A stretch of 46,752 nucleotides of DNA from Candidatus Kuenenia stuttgartensis (lineage in GTDB: Bacteria > Planctomycetota > Planctomycetia > Pirellulales > UBA1268): NCBI GenBank assembly GCA_945883745.1, contig CAMCYH010000008.1, positions 1-46,752 of the forward strand, given 5' to 3'. Below the pieces are notes generated by a model that saw nothing but the letters and a program-made list of their open reading frames with translations, searched no databases and had not been told where the DNA came from. Both the position numbers and the translations under genes were made by a program. Positions 16,054-26,006 of this stretch are shown here, piece after piece; the stretch's first letter is position 1, and every line of letters begins with the position of its first letter.

Positions 16054-17523
16054 ATGGCCCAGCAGGCAACGTGTGACATCGGACTGATCGGACTCGCCGT
16101 CATGGGCGAGAATCTGGCCCTCAATATTGCCAGCCGCGGCTATTCAATCGCCGTCTACAACCGCACCACGAGCGTCACGGATGCCTTCACGGCAGGCCGC
16201 GGCCACCAGGCAAATGTCGTCGGCTGCCACTCACTCGAAGATCTTGTGGCCGCCCTCAAGCCGCCGCGGAAGGTGATGATGATGGTGAAGGCGGGCCCTG
16301 CCGTCGATCAGCTGATCCAGACACTGCTGCCGCTCTTGTCCCCCGGCGACGTCGTCATCGACGGTGGCAACACGCTCTACTCCGACACCGAGCGGCGGAC
16401 GAAGGAGGTCGAGGCTGCCGGGCTTCTCTATGTCGGCACCGGCGTCTCCGGCGGCGAGGAGGGTGCGCTCAAGGGGCCGAGCCTGATGCCCGGCGGCTCA
16501 AAGGCGGCCTGGCCGCTCGTACAGCCGATCTTCCAGGCGATTGCCGCCAAGGTGGGCCCAAAGGGCGACATCCCCTGCTGCGACTGGGTCGGGCCGCGCG
16601 GTGCCGGTCACTACGTGAAGATGGTGCACAACGGCATCGAGTACGGCGACATGCAGCTCATCTGCGAGGCCTACTGGCTGCTCAAGCACGGCGCCGGCCT
16701 GTCCAACGAGGATCTTGCGGAGGTCTTCGACCGCTGGAACCAGGGGGAGCTCGACAGTTACCTGATCGAAATCACCCGCGACATCTTTACGGTGAAGGAT
16801 CCCGAGACGGGTGACTTCATGGTCGATCGGATTCTCGATAAGGCGGGCGCCAAGGGCACCGGAAAGTGGATGAGCCAGTTGGCTCTCGACCTCGGTGTGC
16901 CGAGCACTCTCGTCACCGAAGCGGTCTACGCCCGCTGCCTGTCGGCTCTCAAGGAGGCCCGCGTGCGAGCCAGCACCGTTCTCACCGGCCCCGACCTCAA
17001 CACCCATGACGACCCCCTCACGTTTATTGAGCAGGTGCGGCAGGCGCTCTATGCCTCCAAGATAGCCAGCTATGCTCAGGGCTATGTGCAACTCGCGGCG
17101 GCAGCGAAAGAGCACGACTGGCCGCTCGACTACGGAGCCATCGCCATGATGTGGCGGGGCGGCTGCATCATCCGCGCCCAGTTCCTGGAGCGGATTCACG
17201 AGGCCTATCGGTCCCAGCCCGACCTGGAGAACCTGATGCTGGCTCCCTACTTCGCCACGGCGTTATCGAATGCCCAAAAGGCCTGGCGTCATGTGGTCGC
17301 CACCGCCGCCACGATCGGCATTCCGGTGCCGGCCTTCATGGCAGCGTTGGCCTATTACGACGGCTATCGGCACGCCAGCCTGCCGGCCAACCTGCTCCAG
17401 GCTCAGCGTGACTACTTCGGTGCCCACACGTACGAACGCACCGACAAGGCGGGCACGTTTCACACGGAGTGGCTCGACCTGCGCCGGCCAGTGACCGGCG
17501 GGCACCCGAAAGGAAAGGCATGA
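16054..17523 (+). CDS. gnd: 6-phosphogluconate dehydrogenase, decarboxylating
   Basis: 489 residues, the long dimeric form. It oxidises and decarboxylates 6-phosphogluconate to ribulose 5-phosphate with NADP+ in the oxidative pentose phosphate pathway. The N-terminal Rossmann motif is IGLAVMGENLALNIASRGY. The substrate signature is GTGVSGGEEGALKGPSLMPG, and the catalytic Lys/Asn segment is KMVHNGIEYGDMQLICEAYW. The start ATG at 16054 follows GGCAGGAGAGAG. The stop overlaps the next start (ATGA), coupling it to the dehydrogenase; zwf follows after a palindromic spacer. Confidence 0.97.
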   Translation: MAQQATCDIGLIGLAVMGENLALNIASRGYSIAVYNRTTSVTDAFTAGRGHQANVVGCHSLEDLVAALKPPRKVMMMVKAGPAVDQLIQTLLPLLSPGDVVIDGGNTLYSDTERRTKEVEAAGLLYVGTGVSGGEEGALKGPSLMPGGSKAAWPLVQPIFQAIAAKVGPKGDIPCCDWVGPRGAGHYVKMVHNGIEYGDMQLICEAYWLLKHGAGLSNEDLAEVFDRWNQGELDSYLIEITRDIFTVKDPETGDFMVDRILDKAGAKGTGKWMSQLALDLGVPSTLVTEAVYARCLSALKEARVRASTVLTGPDLNTHDDPLTFIEQVRQALYASKIASYAQGYVQLAAAAKEHDWPLDYGAIAMMWRGGCIIRAQFLERIHEAYRSQPDLENLMLAPYFATALSNAQKAWRHVVATAATIGIPVPAFMAALAYYDGYRHASLPANLLQAQRDYFGAHTYERTDKAGTFHTEWLDLRRPVTGGHPKGKA

Positions 17524-18302
17524 GTAGCGGATTCCTGGACAACCTTTTCAGCCTGCAGGGACGCACGGCCGTCGTCGTCGGTGGCACGGGCGTGCTGGGC
17601 GGGGCACTCGCTGAAGGTCTGGCCCAGGCCGGCGCCTTCGTAATCGTGGCCGGCCGCGGTGCCGACCGGGGCGAGGCCCGAGTCGCGGCCATCCGGGCGG
17701 CCGGCGGTGATGGAGCCTTCGTCAGCGTCGATGCGGTCGATCGGCTGAGTGTCCGGGCGCTTCTCGAAGCGGCGATCAATGCCCGCGGCCGTGCCGACAT
17801 TCTTGTCAACTGTGCCGGGGTCAACTCGGCGGTGCCTTACTTCGACATCACCGAGGAGGAGTTCGACAAGGTGATCGACACCAACCTCAAGAGCACGCAC
17901 CTCGGCTGCCAAATATTCGGCGGCCACATGGCGAGCATGGGTGGGGGCGCGATCCTCAACATAGGCAGCGTGTCGGCCGACAAGCCGCTGTCGAAGGTGT
18001 TCGCCTACTCCGCCTCGAAGGCGGCCGTGGTGAATTACACGCAAAACGTCGCCCGCGAACTCGCCCCGAAAAATGTTCGCGTCAATGTCCTCTGCCCCGG
18101 GTTTTTCCCGGCCGAGCAGAACCGCAAAATCCTCTCGCCCGAGCGAACGGCGTCGATCATGGGCCAGACGCCGATGAACCGTTTCGGAGAGCCGCACGAA
18201 CTGGTCGGCGCGGCGATCCTGCTTTGTGCCCCCGTGGCGGGGAGTTTCATCACGGGCACGAGCGTCTACGTCGACGGCGGATTCACGGGCATGCGGTTCT
18301 AG
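17520..18302 (+). CDS. Short-chain dehydrogenase/reductase, sugar-acid type
   Basis: 260 residues, classical SDR. The NAD(P) motif is VVVGGTGVLGGALAEGLAQA (GxxxGxG-like), then NCAG (about 98-101). The active site is S147-like (IGSVSADK) with YSASK (Tyr/Lys), and the C-terminal signature is GTSVYVDGGFTGMRF. The opening FLDNLFSLQGRTAVVVGGTG resembles D-mannonate oxidoreductases and gluconate 5-dehydrogenases of this superfamily. ATGA coupling to gnd favours a role in gluconate or uronate metabolism feeding the pentose phosphate route, but the substrate is not determined by the sequence. Confidence 0.85.
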   Translation: MSSGFLDNLFSLQGRTAVVVGGTGVLGGALAEGLAQAGAFVIVAGRGADRGEARVAAIRAAGGDGAFVSVDAVDRLSVRALLEAAINARGRADILVNCAGVNSAVPYFDITEEEFDKVIDTNLKSTHLGCQIFGGHMASMGGGAILNIGSVSADKPLSKVFAYSASKAAVVNYTQNVARELAPKNVRVNVLCPGFFPAEQNRKILSPERTASIMGQTPMNRFGEPHELVGAAILLCAPVAGSFITGTSVYVDGGFTGMRF

Positions 18303-18367
18303 CAGTCGGCCTGCTTCAGCCTGCCAGCCCTTCAGCCAGTCGTTCGTTTTCTCGCCCAAGCCGGCTC

Positions 18368-18668
18368 AGGGCTGCCCGTGCCCCGTCGCCGGACGTTCGC
18401 TGCAGGCTTCGTGCCCTTCGCTCTCTCCCTGCCAGCTGCGCTCTCGGCATCCATGCCTCCGCTTGCTGCCAAGGCCGGCTCTCGGGGCACGGGCAGCCCT
18501 AAGCCTTCGCGTTTCAAGCAAGGGAGGCGGGCGGCCATCCGTACCCCGAGAGCCGGCGTATGATGACAAGCGAAGCCATGGATGGCGGAGCGCAGTCAGC
18601 ATCCGAGCGAGCGAAGGTCTGGAGGACCTGAGTGAGCGTCCGGCGACGGGGTACGGATGGCCGCCCGC
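18368..18668. repeat. Multi-armed palindromic region between the dehydrogenase and zwf
   Basis: The 400 bases between the two genes contain several long perfect inverted repeats. They are an 18-bp pair at 18368-18385 and 18483-18500, a 21-bp pair at 18527-18547 and 18648-18668 (starting GCGGGCGGCC), and a 15-bp pair at 18381-18395 and 18637-18651. There is also a near-perfect 13-bp pair at 18473-18487 and 18544-18556 with a two-base bulge. The arms overlap, so alternative cruciforms are possible. No protein gene is supported here. It may be a miniature mobile or REP-like element, or a strong RNA structure in a gnd-SDR-zwf transcript. Confidence 0.75.
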
Positions 18669-18703
18669 CGGGCTGGGCCGTGAGACGTTACACTGGCGGC
18701 ACC

Positions 18704-20155
18704 ATGTCTCATACCATTGTGATCTTCGGTGCCTCAGGCGACCTCACCAGTCGCAAACTCGTGCCGGCTCTCTACAGCCTGAAGCGGGCCGGCGAACTGC
18801 CGGCCGACACGCGGATCGTCGGCTTCTCGCGGACACAGATGTCCGACGATGCATGGCGGGGGGCTCTGCGCGACACGACTGCCAAGCATGCCGACGCCTT
18901 CGACGAGCAGGCCTGGCAGGAGTTTGCCAACGCGATCCACTACCAGCCAGGAGATATCGGGAACACTGCTGACTTCATGGCTCTCAAGCAGCGGCTCGAA
19001 ACGCTCGAGAGTGGCCGTGAAACAACCCGCGTCTACTACCTCGCCACGGCGCCACAGTTCTACGGACCGGTCGTCGCGAGGCTTGGCGAATTGGGCATGG
19101 CCGACGAGGCCAACGGCCCGCGACGGATCGTCGTCGAAAAGCCCTTCGGCACCGACCTCGCGTCGGCCCGTCACCTGAATGCCGAACTCCATGCCGTCTT
19201 TACCGAGCGCCAGGTCTACCGCATCGACCACTACCTCGGAAAAGAGTCGGTGCAAAATATGCTGGCCCTGCGGTTTGCCAACACGATCTTCGAGCCGATC
19301 TGGAACCGCCGCTACATCGACCATGTACAGATCACGGTGGCCGAGGAGGTGCCAGTGGGGCGGCGGGGAGCCTACTACGACGGCTCCGGTGTGCTCCGCG
19401 ACATGTTCCAGAATCACCTCCTCCAACTGTTGATGGTGACGGCGATGGAGGCGCCGGTGAAATTCAACGCCGATGCGGTTCGTAATGAGAAGGTGAAGGT
19501 GCTCGATGCCGTGAGGCCCCTCGATCTGGAGCACGTCGCGGCGGCTGGTGTGCGTGGCCAATACGAGGGCTACCTCGACGAGCCCGGTGTGCCCGCGACC
19601 AGCCAGACAGCGACCTTCGGGGCCATCCGACTCGAGATCGACTCCTGGCGGTGGCAGGGCGTGCCGTTTTACTTGCGGAGCGGCAAGGCCATGAGCTGCC
19701 GCACCACGCAGATCGTGATCGCCTTCCGCCAGCCGCCGCTAGAGCTCTTCGGGGGAGATCATCGCGGCCACCGGGAGGCCAACCGGCTGGTAGTGCAAAT
19801 CCAGCCGGCCGAGGGAATCCAGCTGCACTTCCACACCAAGGTGCCTGGTGAGGGAATGCGACTGCGGCTCACGGATCTGGAGTTCAGCTACTCCCGTGAA
19901 TTCGCGGGGCGGCTCCCCGAGGCCTATGAGCCGCTCCTCCTCGATGTGATGACGGGCGATGCCAGCCTTTTCGCCCGGTCGGACGAGGTTGAAAAATCAT
20001 GGGAGATCATCGACCCGTTCGTGCGGGCGTGGGCCTCGCCCGATATGCCGCGGATTCCGACCTACGAACGCGGCTTCTGGGGCCCGATGGCCTCCGTGTC
20101 CTGGATGGAGGGGCAGGGACGCACATGGTTCGACCAGTGCCCGGTGCTCACCTGA
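18704..20155 (+). CDS. zwf: Glucose-6-phosphate 1-dehydrogenase
   Basis: 483 residues. Catalyses the first step of the oxidative pentose phosphate pathway, glucose 6-phosphate to 6-phosphogluconolactone with NAD(P)+. The N-terminal coenzyme motif is IFGASGDLTSRKLVPALYSL. The substrate and catalytic signature is RIDHYLGKESVQNMLALRFAN, preceded by VEKPFGTDLASARHLN. The C-terminal part has the usual beta-sheet fold. The start ATG at 18704 gives the normal short N-terminus. The end overlaps the proposed ATG of the next gene by 31 bases. No 6-phosphogluconolactonase (pgl) is seen in the window. Confidence 0.97.
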   Translation: MSHTIVIFGASGDLTSRKLVPALYSLKRAGELPADTRIVGFSRTQMSDDAWRGALRDTTAKHADAFDEQAWQEFANAIHYQPGDIGNTADFMALKQRLETLESGRETTRVYYLATAPQFYGPVVARLGELGMADEANGPRRIVVEKPFGTDLASARHLNAELHAVFTERQVYRIDHYLGKESVQNMLALRFANTIFEPIWNRRYIDHVQITVAEEVPVGRRGAYYDGSGVLRDMFQNHLLQLLMVTAMEAPVKFNADAVRNEKVKVLDAVRPLDLEHVAAAGVRGQYEGYLDEPGVPATSQTATFGAIRLEIDSWRWQGVPFYLRSGKAMSCRTTQIVIAFRQPPLELFGGDHRGHREANRLVVQIQPAEGIQLHFHTKVPGEGMRLRLTDLEFSYSREFAGRLPEAYEPLLLDVMTGDASLFARSDEVEKSWEIIDPFVRAWASPDMPRIPTYERGFWGPMASVSWMEGQGRTWFDQCPVLT

Positions 20156-21131
20156 GGCCTTTGGCGATCGGGGGAGTCCGACTCGCCTCCCCTGTCGTGC
20201 AGGCAGCGCTTTCCGGCTACAGCGACCTGCCGATGCGGGTGCTCGCGCGGCGGTTCGGCGCGTCCTATGCGATCTGCGAGGTGCTTCTCGACACGTTCGT
20301 GGCGGTCATGGGCACCAACCGGAAAAACCTCGCCCGCGTCGCGGTGAGCGATGAGGAGCATCCCGTTGGCGGCCAGTTGATGGGTGCCAATCCCGACGAC
20401 TTTCCGCCAGCGGCGCAGCGGCTCGTCACGGCCGGCTTCGACGTGATCGACATCAACTTCGGATGCCCGGTCAAGAAAGTGCTCGGCCGCTGCCGCGGCG
20501 GCTATCTGCTCTCGGTGCCCGAGACGGCGCTCGAGATCGTGGCGCGGGTGCGTGATGCCGTGCCGGCCGGTGTGCCCGTGACGCTCAAAATGCGTCGCGG
20601 CATCGATGACTCGACCGAGAGCGTTGACAAGTTCTGGGCGATCTTCGAGGGCGCATTCGCCCGCGGCGCGGCGGCGATCACGGTGCATGGACGGAGCGTG
20701 CAGCAACGGTACGTGGGCCCGAGCGACTGGGGCTTTCTGGCGGATGTGAAGCGGGCGGCCGGCCGGCGGATCGTGATCGGCTCCGGCGACCTGTTCTCGG
20801 CGGAAGCCTGCGTGGCCATGCTCGAGCAGACCGGCGTCGACGGGGTGAGCGTCGCTCGTGGCGCCATCGGCAACCCCTGGATCTTCCGGCAGACGCTTGC
20901 GCTCCTCGCGGGTGAGCCAGCGCCGCCCTCCCCCACGCTGTACGAACAGCGGGATGTGTTGCGGGAGCATTTTCAGCTCGCCGAGGAACTGCACGGCGAA
21001 CAGCTGGCCGGCCGCACCATGCGGAAGTTCGCCATCAAGTACGCCCGGCTCCACCCGGAATATCTCGCCGTTCGCGACGCCTTCGTAGCCGTGAAAGTGA
21101 ATGCCGATTGGCAGCATGTGCTCGACCGCTT

Positions 21132-22328
<1,197 letters not shown>

Positions 22329-22484
22329 CGAACGGTGCCTGGGCGGGCTGGAGAGACTGGGATAATTCTGGCCGACGACGGATTTCAAGGGGCGAACGGG
22401 ATAGGGAGGGAAATGGTCTGGACCCACGTGGGGGAGACGCTATCGTCCCGACCCGCATGGTCCATGCCTGACAGGATATTTTCC

Positions 22485-23192
22485 ATGACGAGCGAGCACC
22501 GCCCCTTGTTATTCCTCGCTTCTGCGGCATTGGCCGTCGTCGCCCTCCTTTTCGTGGCTGGGTGCAAAACCCCGCCCCCGGCCCCAGTCTACGGCGCCAC
22601 GACCGTCGCGCCCCCGGCCACCGGCATGTACGGGCAACCGGCCCCCTACGGCACTCCACCGCAGGCCGTTTCATATGCGCCTCAGGCGGGCGCTCCAATG
22701 CCCGGTCCCGCCACCTCATGGCAGGGAGTGCCCCAGGCATCAGCTGCGCCGCCAGCCAGCACGTGGAACTGGTCCCAGGCCGGCAGTCCGAACGCGATGC
22801 CATCGCAGGCTCCGTCCTTGCAGCAGTACGGCAACCAGGTGCAGGCCCAGGCCAATCAACTCGGCACCCAGATGCAAAACCAGGCCAACCAGTTCACCAA
22901 CCAGACCCAGCAGACGCTGGCAAACCAGCAGCAGCAACTGACCAATCAGTTCCAGAATCAGGCCAATCAATACCAGCAGGGATTCAATAATCAGATGCAG
23001 CAGTACGGCAATCAGATGCAGCAGGGCATGCAGAATGCCCAGCAGCAGCTGAATACCCAGATGCAGCAGGCGATGCCGCAGATGCCATCGGCTCCCCAAA
23101 CCCAGACGGTCAACGGCAACTGGTGGCCGTTTAGCGATCCCAACGCGCTGCCCCCGGCCCGGGCCACGCCGACCGGGATTTCGCGGTACTAG
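22485..23192 (+). CDS. Q/N-rich lipoprotein of unknown function
   Basis: 235 residues. Lipoprotein signal peptide: MTSEHRPLLFLASAALAVVA, then LLFVAGC, where VAGC is a standard lipobox (Cys26). The mature part begins Pro-rich (TPPPAPVYGATTVAPP) and continues as a low-complexity region very rich in Gln and Asn (about 110-205), with units such as QANQ, GNQMQQ and NQFTNQTQQ. It ends with NGNWWPFSDPNALPPARATP. The upstream in-frame ATG at 22335 is rejected because it would bury the signal peptide. The Q/N-rich part may be a surface spacer or self-associating region. The stop is four bases from a palindromic repeat. Confidence 0.75.
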   Translation: MTSEHRPLLFLASAALAVVALLFVAGCKTPPPAPVYGATTVAPPATGMYGQPAPYGTPPQAVSYAPQAGAPMPGPATSWQGVPQASAAPPASTWNWSQAGSPNAMPSQAPSLQQYGNQVQAQANQLGTQMQNQANQFTNQTQQTLANQQQQLTNQFQNQANQYQQGFNNQMQQYGNQMQQGMQNAQQQLNTQMQQAMPQMPSAPQTQTVNGNWWPFSDPNALPPARATPTGISRY

Positions 23193-23520
23193 TTTTACGC
23201 CTGCAGGGCCATCCATGGCCCCTGCAGGCTTGGGCCTGCGCGACCACAGGTCGCTGCGGCCAAGTGAGGCTCGCCCTCCAGGCGAGCCGAGCCATCCTCA
23301 CCCAGCACAGGGCGCAAGCCCTGTGGCCTGCGGCGGGGCCGGCTCGCATCTCTTCCCGCGGGCTTGCGCCCTGCGGCTAGCATCCTGGCCTCGGGTTTCT
23401 TGGCGACCATCCGGTCGCTCTCGGAGGCCCGCCCTCCAGGCGGGCCGAGCAATCCTCACCCAGCACAGGGCGCAAGCCCTGTGGCCTGCCGGAACACCGG
23501 GGCACCTTTGGTGACCCGGC
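23193..23520. repeat. Hairpin-repeat array upstream of the SecA-like gene (array A)
   Basis: The 376-base gap holds no gene I can support. It begins four bases after a stop codon with a large palindrome, GCCTGCAGGGCCAT (23199-23212) and its complement with one extra C (23215-23229). It continues as a series of hairpins: CGACC/GGTCG, GGCTCGCC/GGCGAGCC, CACAGGGC-GCAA-GCCCTGTG (twice, near 23306 and 23464) and GGCCCGCC/GGCGGGCC. Several modules recur in array B after the SecA-like gene, with TGGCCTCGGGTTTCTTGGCG present in both. It looks like a planctomycete REP/BIME-type mosaic. Confidence 0.8.
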
Positions 23521-23568
23521 CGTGGTAAACTTCGGTCCTCGGGCGAGCGACGCGGAGTTACCACCCCC

Positions 23569-25503
23569 ATGTTTCGATGGCTGCAAGGGATCAGGCCCGG
23601 ATCGCGGCCCGCGATCAACGCGTCGACGTGGAAGATCGTCGACCGCATCGAGGCGTTGGCTCCCGAAATGGAAGCCCTCGACGATGTCGCGCTCAAGCGG
23701 CTCGGACGCTCGCTGTCCTACCGAGCCAAGGCCGGGGAGCCGGCCGACAGCCTCATCATCGACGCCTTCGCCGCCACCCGCGAAGCCGGTCGCCGGCGGC
23801 TCGGCATGCGACACTATGACGTGCAATTGCTCGCCGGCACAGCGCTTGTGAACGGCGCCATCGTCGAAATGCAGACGGGCGAAGGCAAGACGCTCGTCGC
23901 CACACTGCCGCTGGTGCTCTATGCCCTCGCCGGCAAAGGCGCCCACCTCGCCACGGTGAACGACTATCTGGCCCGCCGCGATGCCGAGTGGATGACGCCG
24001 ATCTTCGAGGCACTCGGCATGACGGTGGGCATCGTCGAGTCCCAAATGGATTTTGACACGCGCCGGAAGGCGTATGCCTGCGACGTCACCTATGGCACGG
24101 CCAAGGAGTTCGGCTTCGACTTCCTCAAGGACCGGCTGATGAACCGGGAGATCGTCGAGGGCCGCGGTGACCTTGGGGCGATGCTCACCGGCCGGGATGG
24201 TGCCGGTGGTCCGAAACTGATGCAACGCCCCTACTGGTTCGCGCTGGTCGACGAGGCCGACAACGTACTCATCGATGAAGCGCGTACGCCGCTGATCATC
24301 GCCTCGCCACCGGGAGAGGCGGAGGCCGCCGAACAGGCGTTGTTTCGGTTTGCGGCGGCTGCGGCAGAGCGACTCGAGGCAAACGAAGACTTCGAGTCGG
24401 ACGTGCAAAAGCAGACCTGCGAACTGCTCGGCCGCGGCCGCAGTCGCGTGCGGGCCTTCGATCGCCCTCCAGAACTGGAGGCCGCTAGTCTGCTGGCGAT
24501 CTACGACGCCGTCGAGCGAGCCCTCAAGGCCAAAACTTTCTACACGCTTGACCGGCAATACGTCGTTCGTGACGGCAAGATCGTGATTGTCGACGAGTTC
24601 ACAGGCCGTGCCGCCGAAGGCCGTAGTTGGCGGGACGGACTCCACCAGGCCGTCGAGGCGAAAGAAAACGTGGAGATCACGGTCCCGTCGGGACACGCGG
24701 CCCGGATCACGATTCAAGATCTCTTCGCGAGATGGCCGCATCTCGCGGGCATGACCGGCACGATCGCCACCAGCGCCGGAGAGATTTCCCGTACCTACGA
24801 CGTGGCCGTGGCGACGGTGCCCACCAATCGGCCGGCGATCCGCCAACGGCTGGAGCCGGTGGTTTGCGGCGACTACCGCGAAAAAATCGGGCGGATCGTG
24901 GAAGAGATCAAGGAACAGCACGCCCTCGGCCGGCCCGTGCTGATCGGTACCCGGTCAATCGACAAGTCGGAGAGCATCTCCGCACTCCTCACGGCCGCCG
25001 GTCTCCAGCACACGGTTCTCAACGCGCGGCAGATCGCCCAGGAAGCCGAGATCGTGGCCCAGGCCGGACAGCGGGGTCAAATCACCGTGTCGACCAACAT
25101 GGCCGGCCGTGGCACCGACATTAAACTCGGTGAGGGTGTATGCGAACTGGGCGGATTGCATGTCATCTGCACGGAGCTTCACGACTCGGCACGCATCGAT
25201 CGGCAGCTGGTGGGACGCTGCGGACGCCAGGGCGACCCGGGCACGTGGCGGCAGTATGTCTCGCTCGACGACGAGATCCTCATTGCAGGCTACGGCCCGA
25301 AGCGGGCCCAGCGGATCGCAGCGAGACTCCGCGGGCACCTCGGCGGGAATGCCGAGCGGCTCCTTGCCGTCTTCAAGCGGGCACAGCAGCGGGTCGAGGC
25401 CCGCCACCGTCGGCAGCGGCGGGTGCTGGAATACGTGGAGCGGCAGCGAGCCGAGGCCCACATCCAGATGAGCCAAGATCCGTATCTCGACGCTGCGAGC
25501 TAA
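23569..25503 (+). CDS. Short SecA-like preprotein translocase ATPase
   Basis: 644 residues against about 850-950 for a housekeeping SecA. Nucleotide-binding domain 1 carries MQTGEGKT (101-108, Walker A) and LVDEADNVLIDEARTPLII (Walker B DEAD at 228-231). GMTGT is at 395-399. Domain 2 carries STNMAGRGTDIKLGEGV (about 508-523) and RIDRQLVGRCGRQGDPG (about 542-557). The helical scaffold/wing region after about 600 is much shortened, and the C-terminal zinc-binding peptide is absent. It is therefore likely an accessory paralogue rather than the only SecA. Repeat arrays A and B lie immediately on both sides, and a secreted helical protein follows. ATG at 23569 is the natural start. Confidence 0.88.
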   Translation: MFRWLQGIRPGSRPAINASTWKIVDRIEALAPEMEALDDVALKRLGRSLSYRAKAGEPADSLIIDAFAATREAGRRRLGMRHYDVQLLAGTALVNGAIVEMQTGEGKTLVATLPLVLYALAGKGAHLATVNDYLARRDAEWMTPIFEALGMTVGIVESQMDFDTRRKAYACDVTYGTAKEFGFDFLKDRLMNREIVEGRGDLGAMLTGRDGAGGPKLMQRPYWFALVDEADNVLIDEARTPLIIASPPGEAEAAEQALFRFAAAAAERLEANEDFESDVQKQTCELLGRGRSRVRAFDRPPELEAASLLAIYDAVERALKAKTFYTLDRQYVVRDGKIVIVDEFTGRAAEGRSWRDGLHQAVEAKENVEITVPSGHAARITIQDLFARWPHLAGMTGTIATSAGEISRTYDVAVATVPTNRPAIRQRLEPVVCGDYREKIGRIVEEIKEQHALGRPVLIGTRSIDKSESISALLTAAGLQHTVLNARQIAQEAEIVAQAGQRGQITVSTNMAGRGTDIKLGEGVCELGGLHVICTELHDSARIDRQLVGRCGRQGDPGTWRQYVSLDDEILIAGYGPKRAQRIAARLRGHLGGNAERLLAVFKRAQQRVEARHRRQRRVLEYVERQRAEAHIQMSQDPYLDAAS

Positions 25504-25945
25504 CTTCACGCCTGCAGGGCCATCCATGGCCCCTGCAGGCGTGGGGCCTGCGCGACCACAGGTCGCTGCGGCCGAGGAGGCCCGCCCTCCCGGCGGGCCG
25601 GCCGTAAGCAGCGACAGGCCCAAAGGGATGTCGCTGCGCGAAAAATAGCCCCCTGCAGGCGTGGGGCCTGCGCGACCACAGGTCGCTGCGGCCGAGGAGG
25701 CCCGCCCTCCCGGCGGACTTCCCAGACCCAGCCAGCACAGAACGCAAGCCCTGTGGCCAGTAGCGGGGCCGGCTCCCACCGCATCCCGCGGGCTTGCGCC
25801 CTGCGGCTGGCTGAACGAAACCCTCGCCATCCTGGCCTCGGGTTTCTTGGCGACCCGCCGGTCGCTCTCGTAAGCCCGCCCTCCCGGCGGGCTTCCCAGG
25901 CCCGGCCAGCACAGTGCGCAAGCCCTGTGGCCAGTAGCAGCGGGT
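25504..25945. repeat. Hairpin-repeat array downstream of the SecA-like gene (array B)
   Basis: The array starts four bases after the secA-like stop with the same large palindrome as array A (25510-25540). A unit beginning CCCTGCAGGCGTGGGGCCTG, with CGACCACAGGTCG and CCCGCCCTCCCGGCGG, occurs twice in tandem (from about 25531 and about 25650). Further modules match array A: GCAAGCCCTGTGGCC (25744 and 25919), CCGCGGGCTTGCGCCCTGCGG and TGGCCTCGGGTTTCTTGGCG. No gene is supported in 25504-26006. The units are not CRISPR-like, since spacing is irregular and each unit is itself palindromic. Confidence 0.8.
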
Positions 25946-26006
25946 TTACTCCATTGCAACACGCCCGATGTTGACGGCACATGCCATGTGTGTGAGCCTT
26001 TCGATC

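Noticed and set aside
23377..24921. A 514-codon open frame on the minus strand
   Set aside because: Antisense to the SecA-like gene, whose motor motifs are unambiguous on the plus strand.
23193..25945. CRISPR array
   Set aside because: Repeat units are of different lengths, mostly palindromic and irregularly spaced, and there are no unique spacers of uniform size or cas genes.
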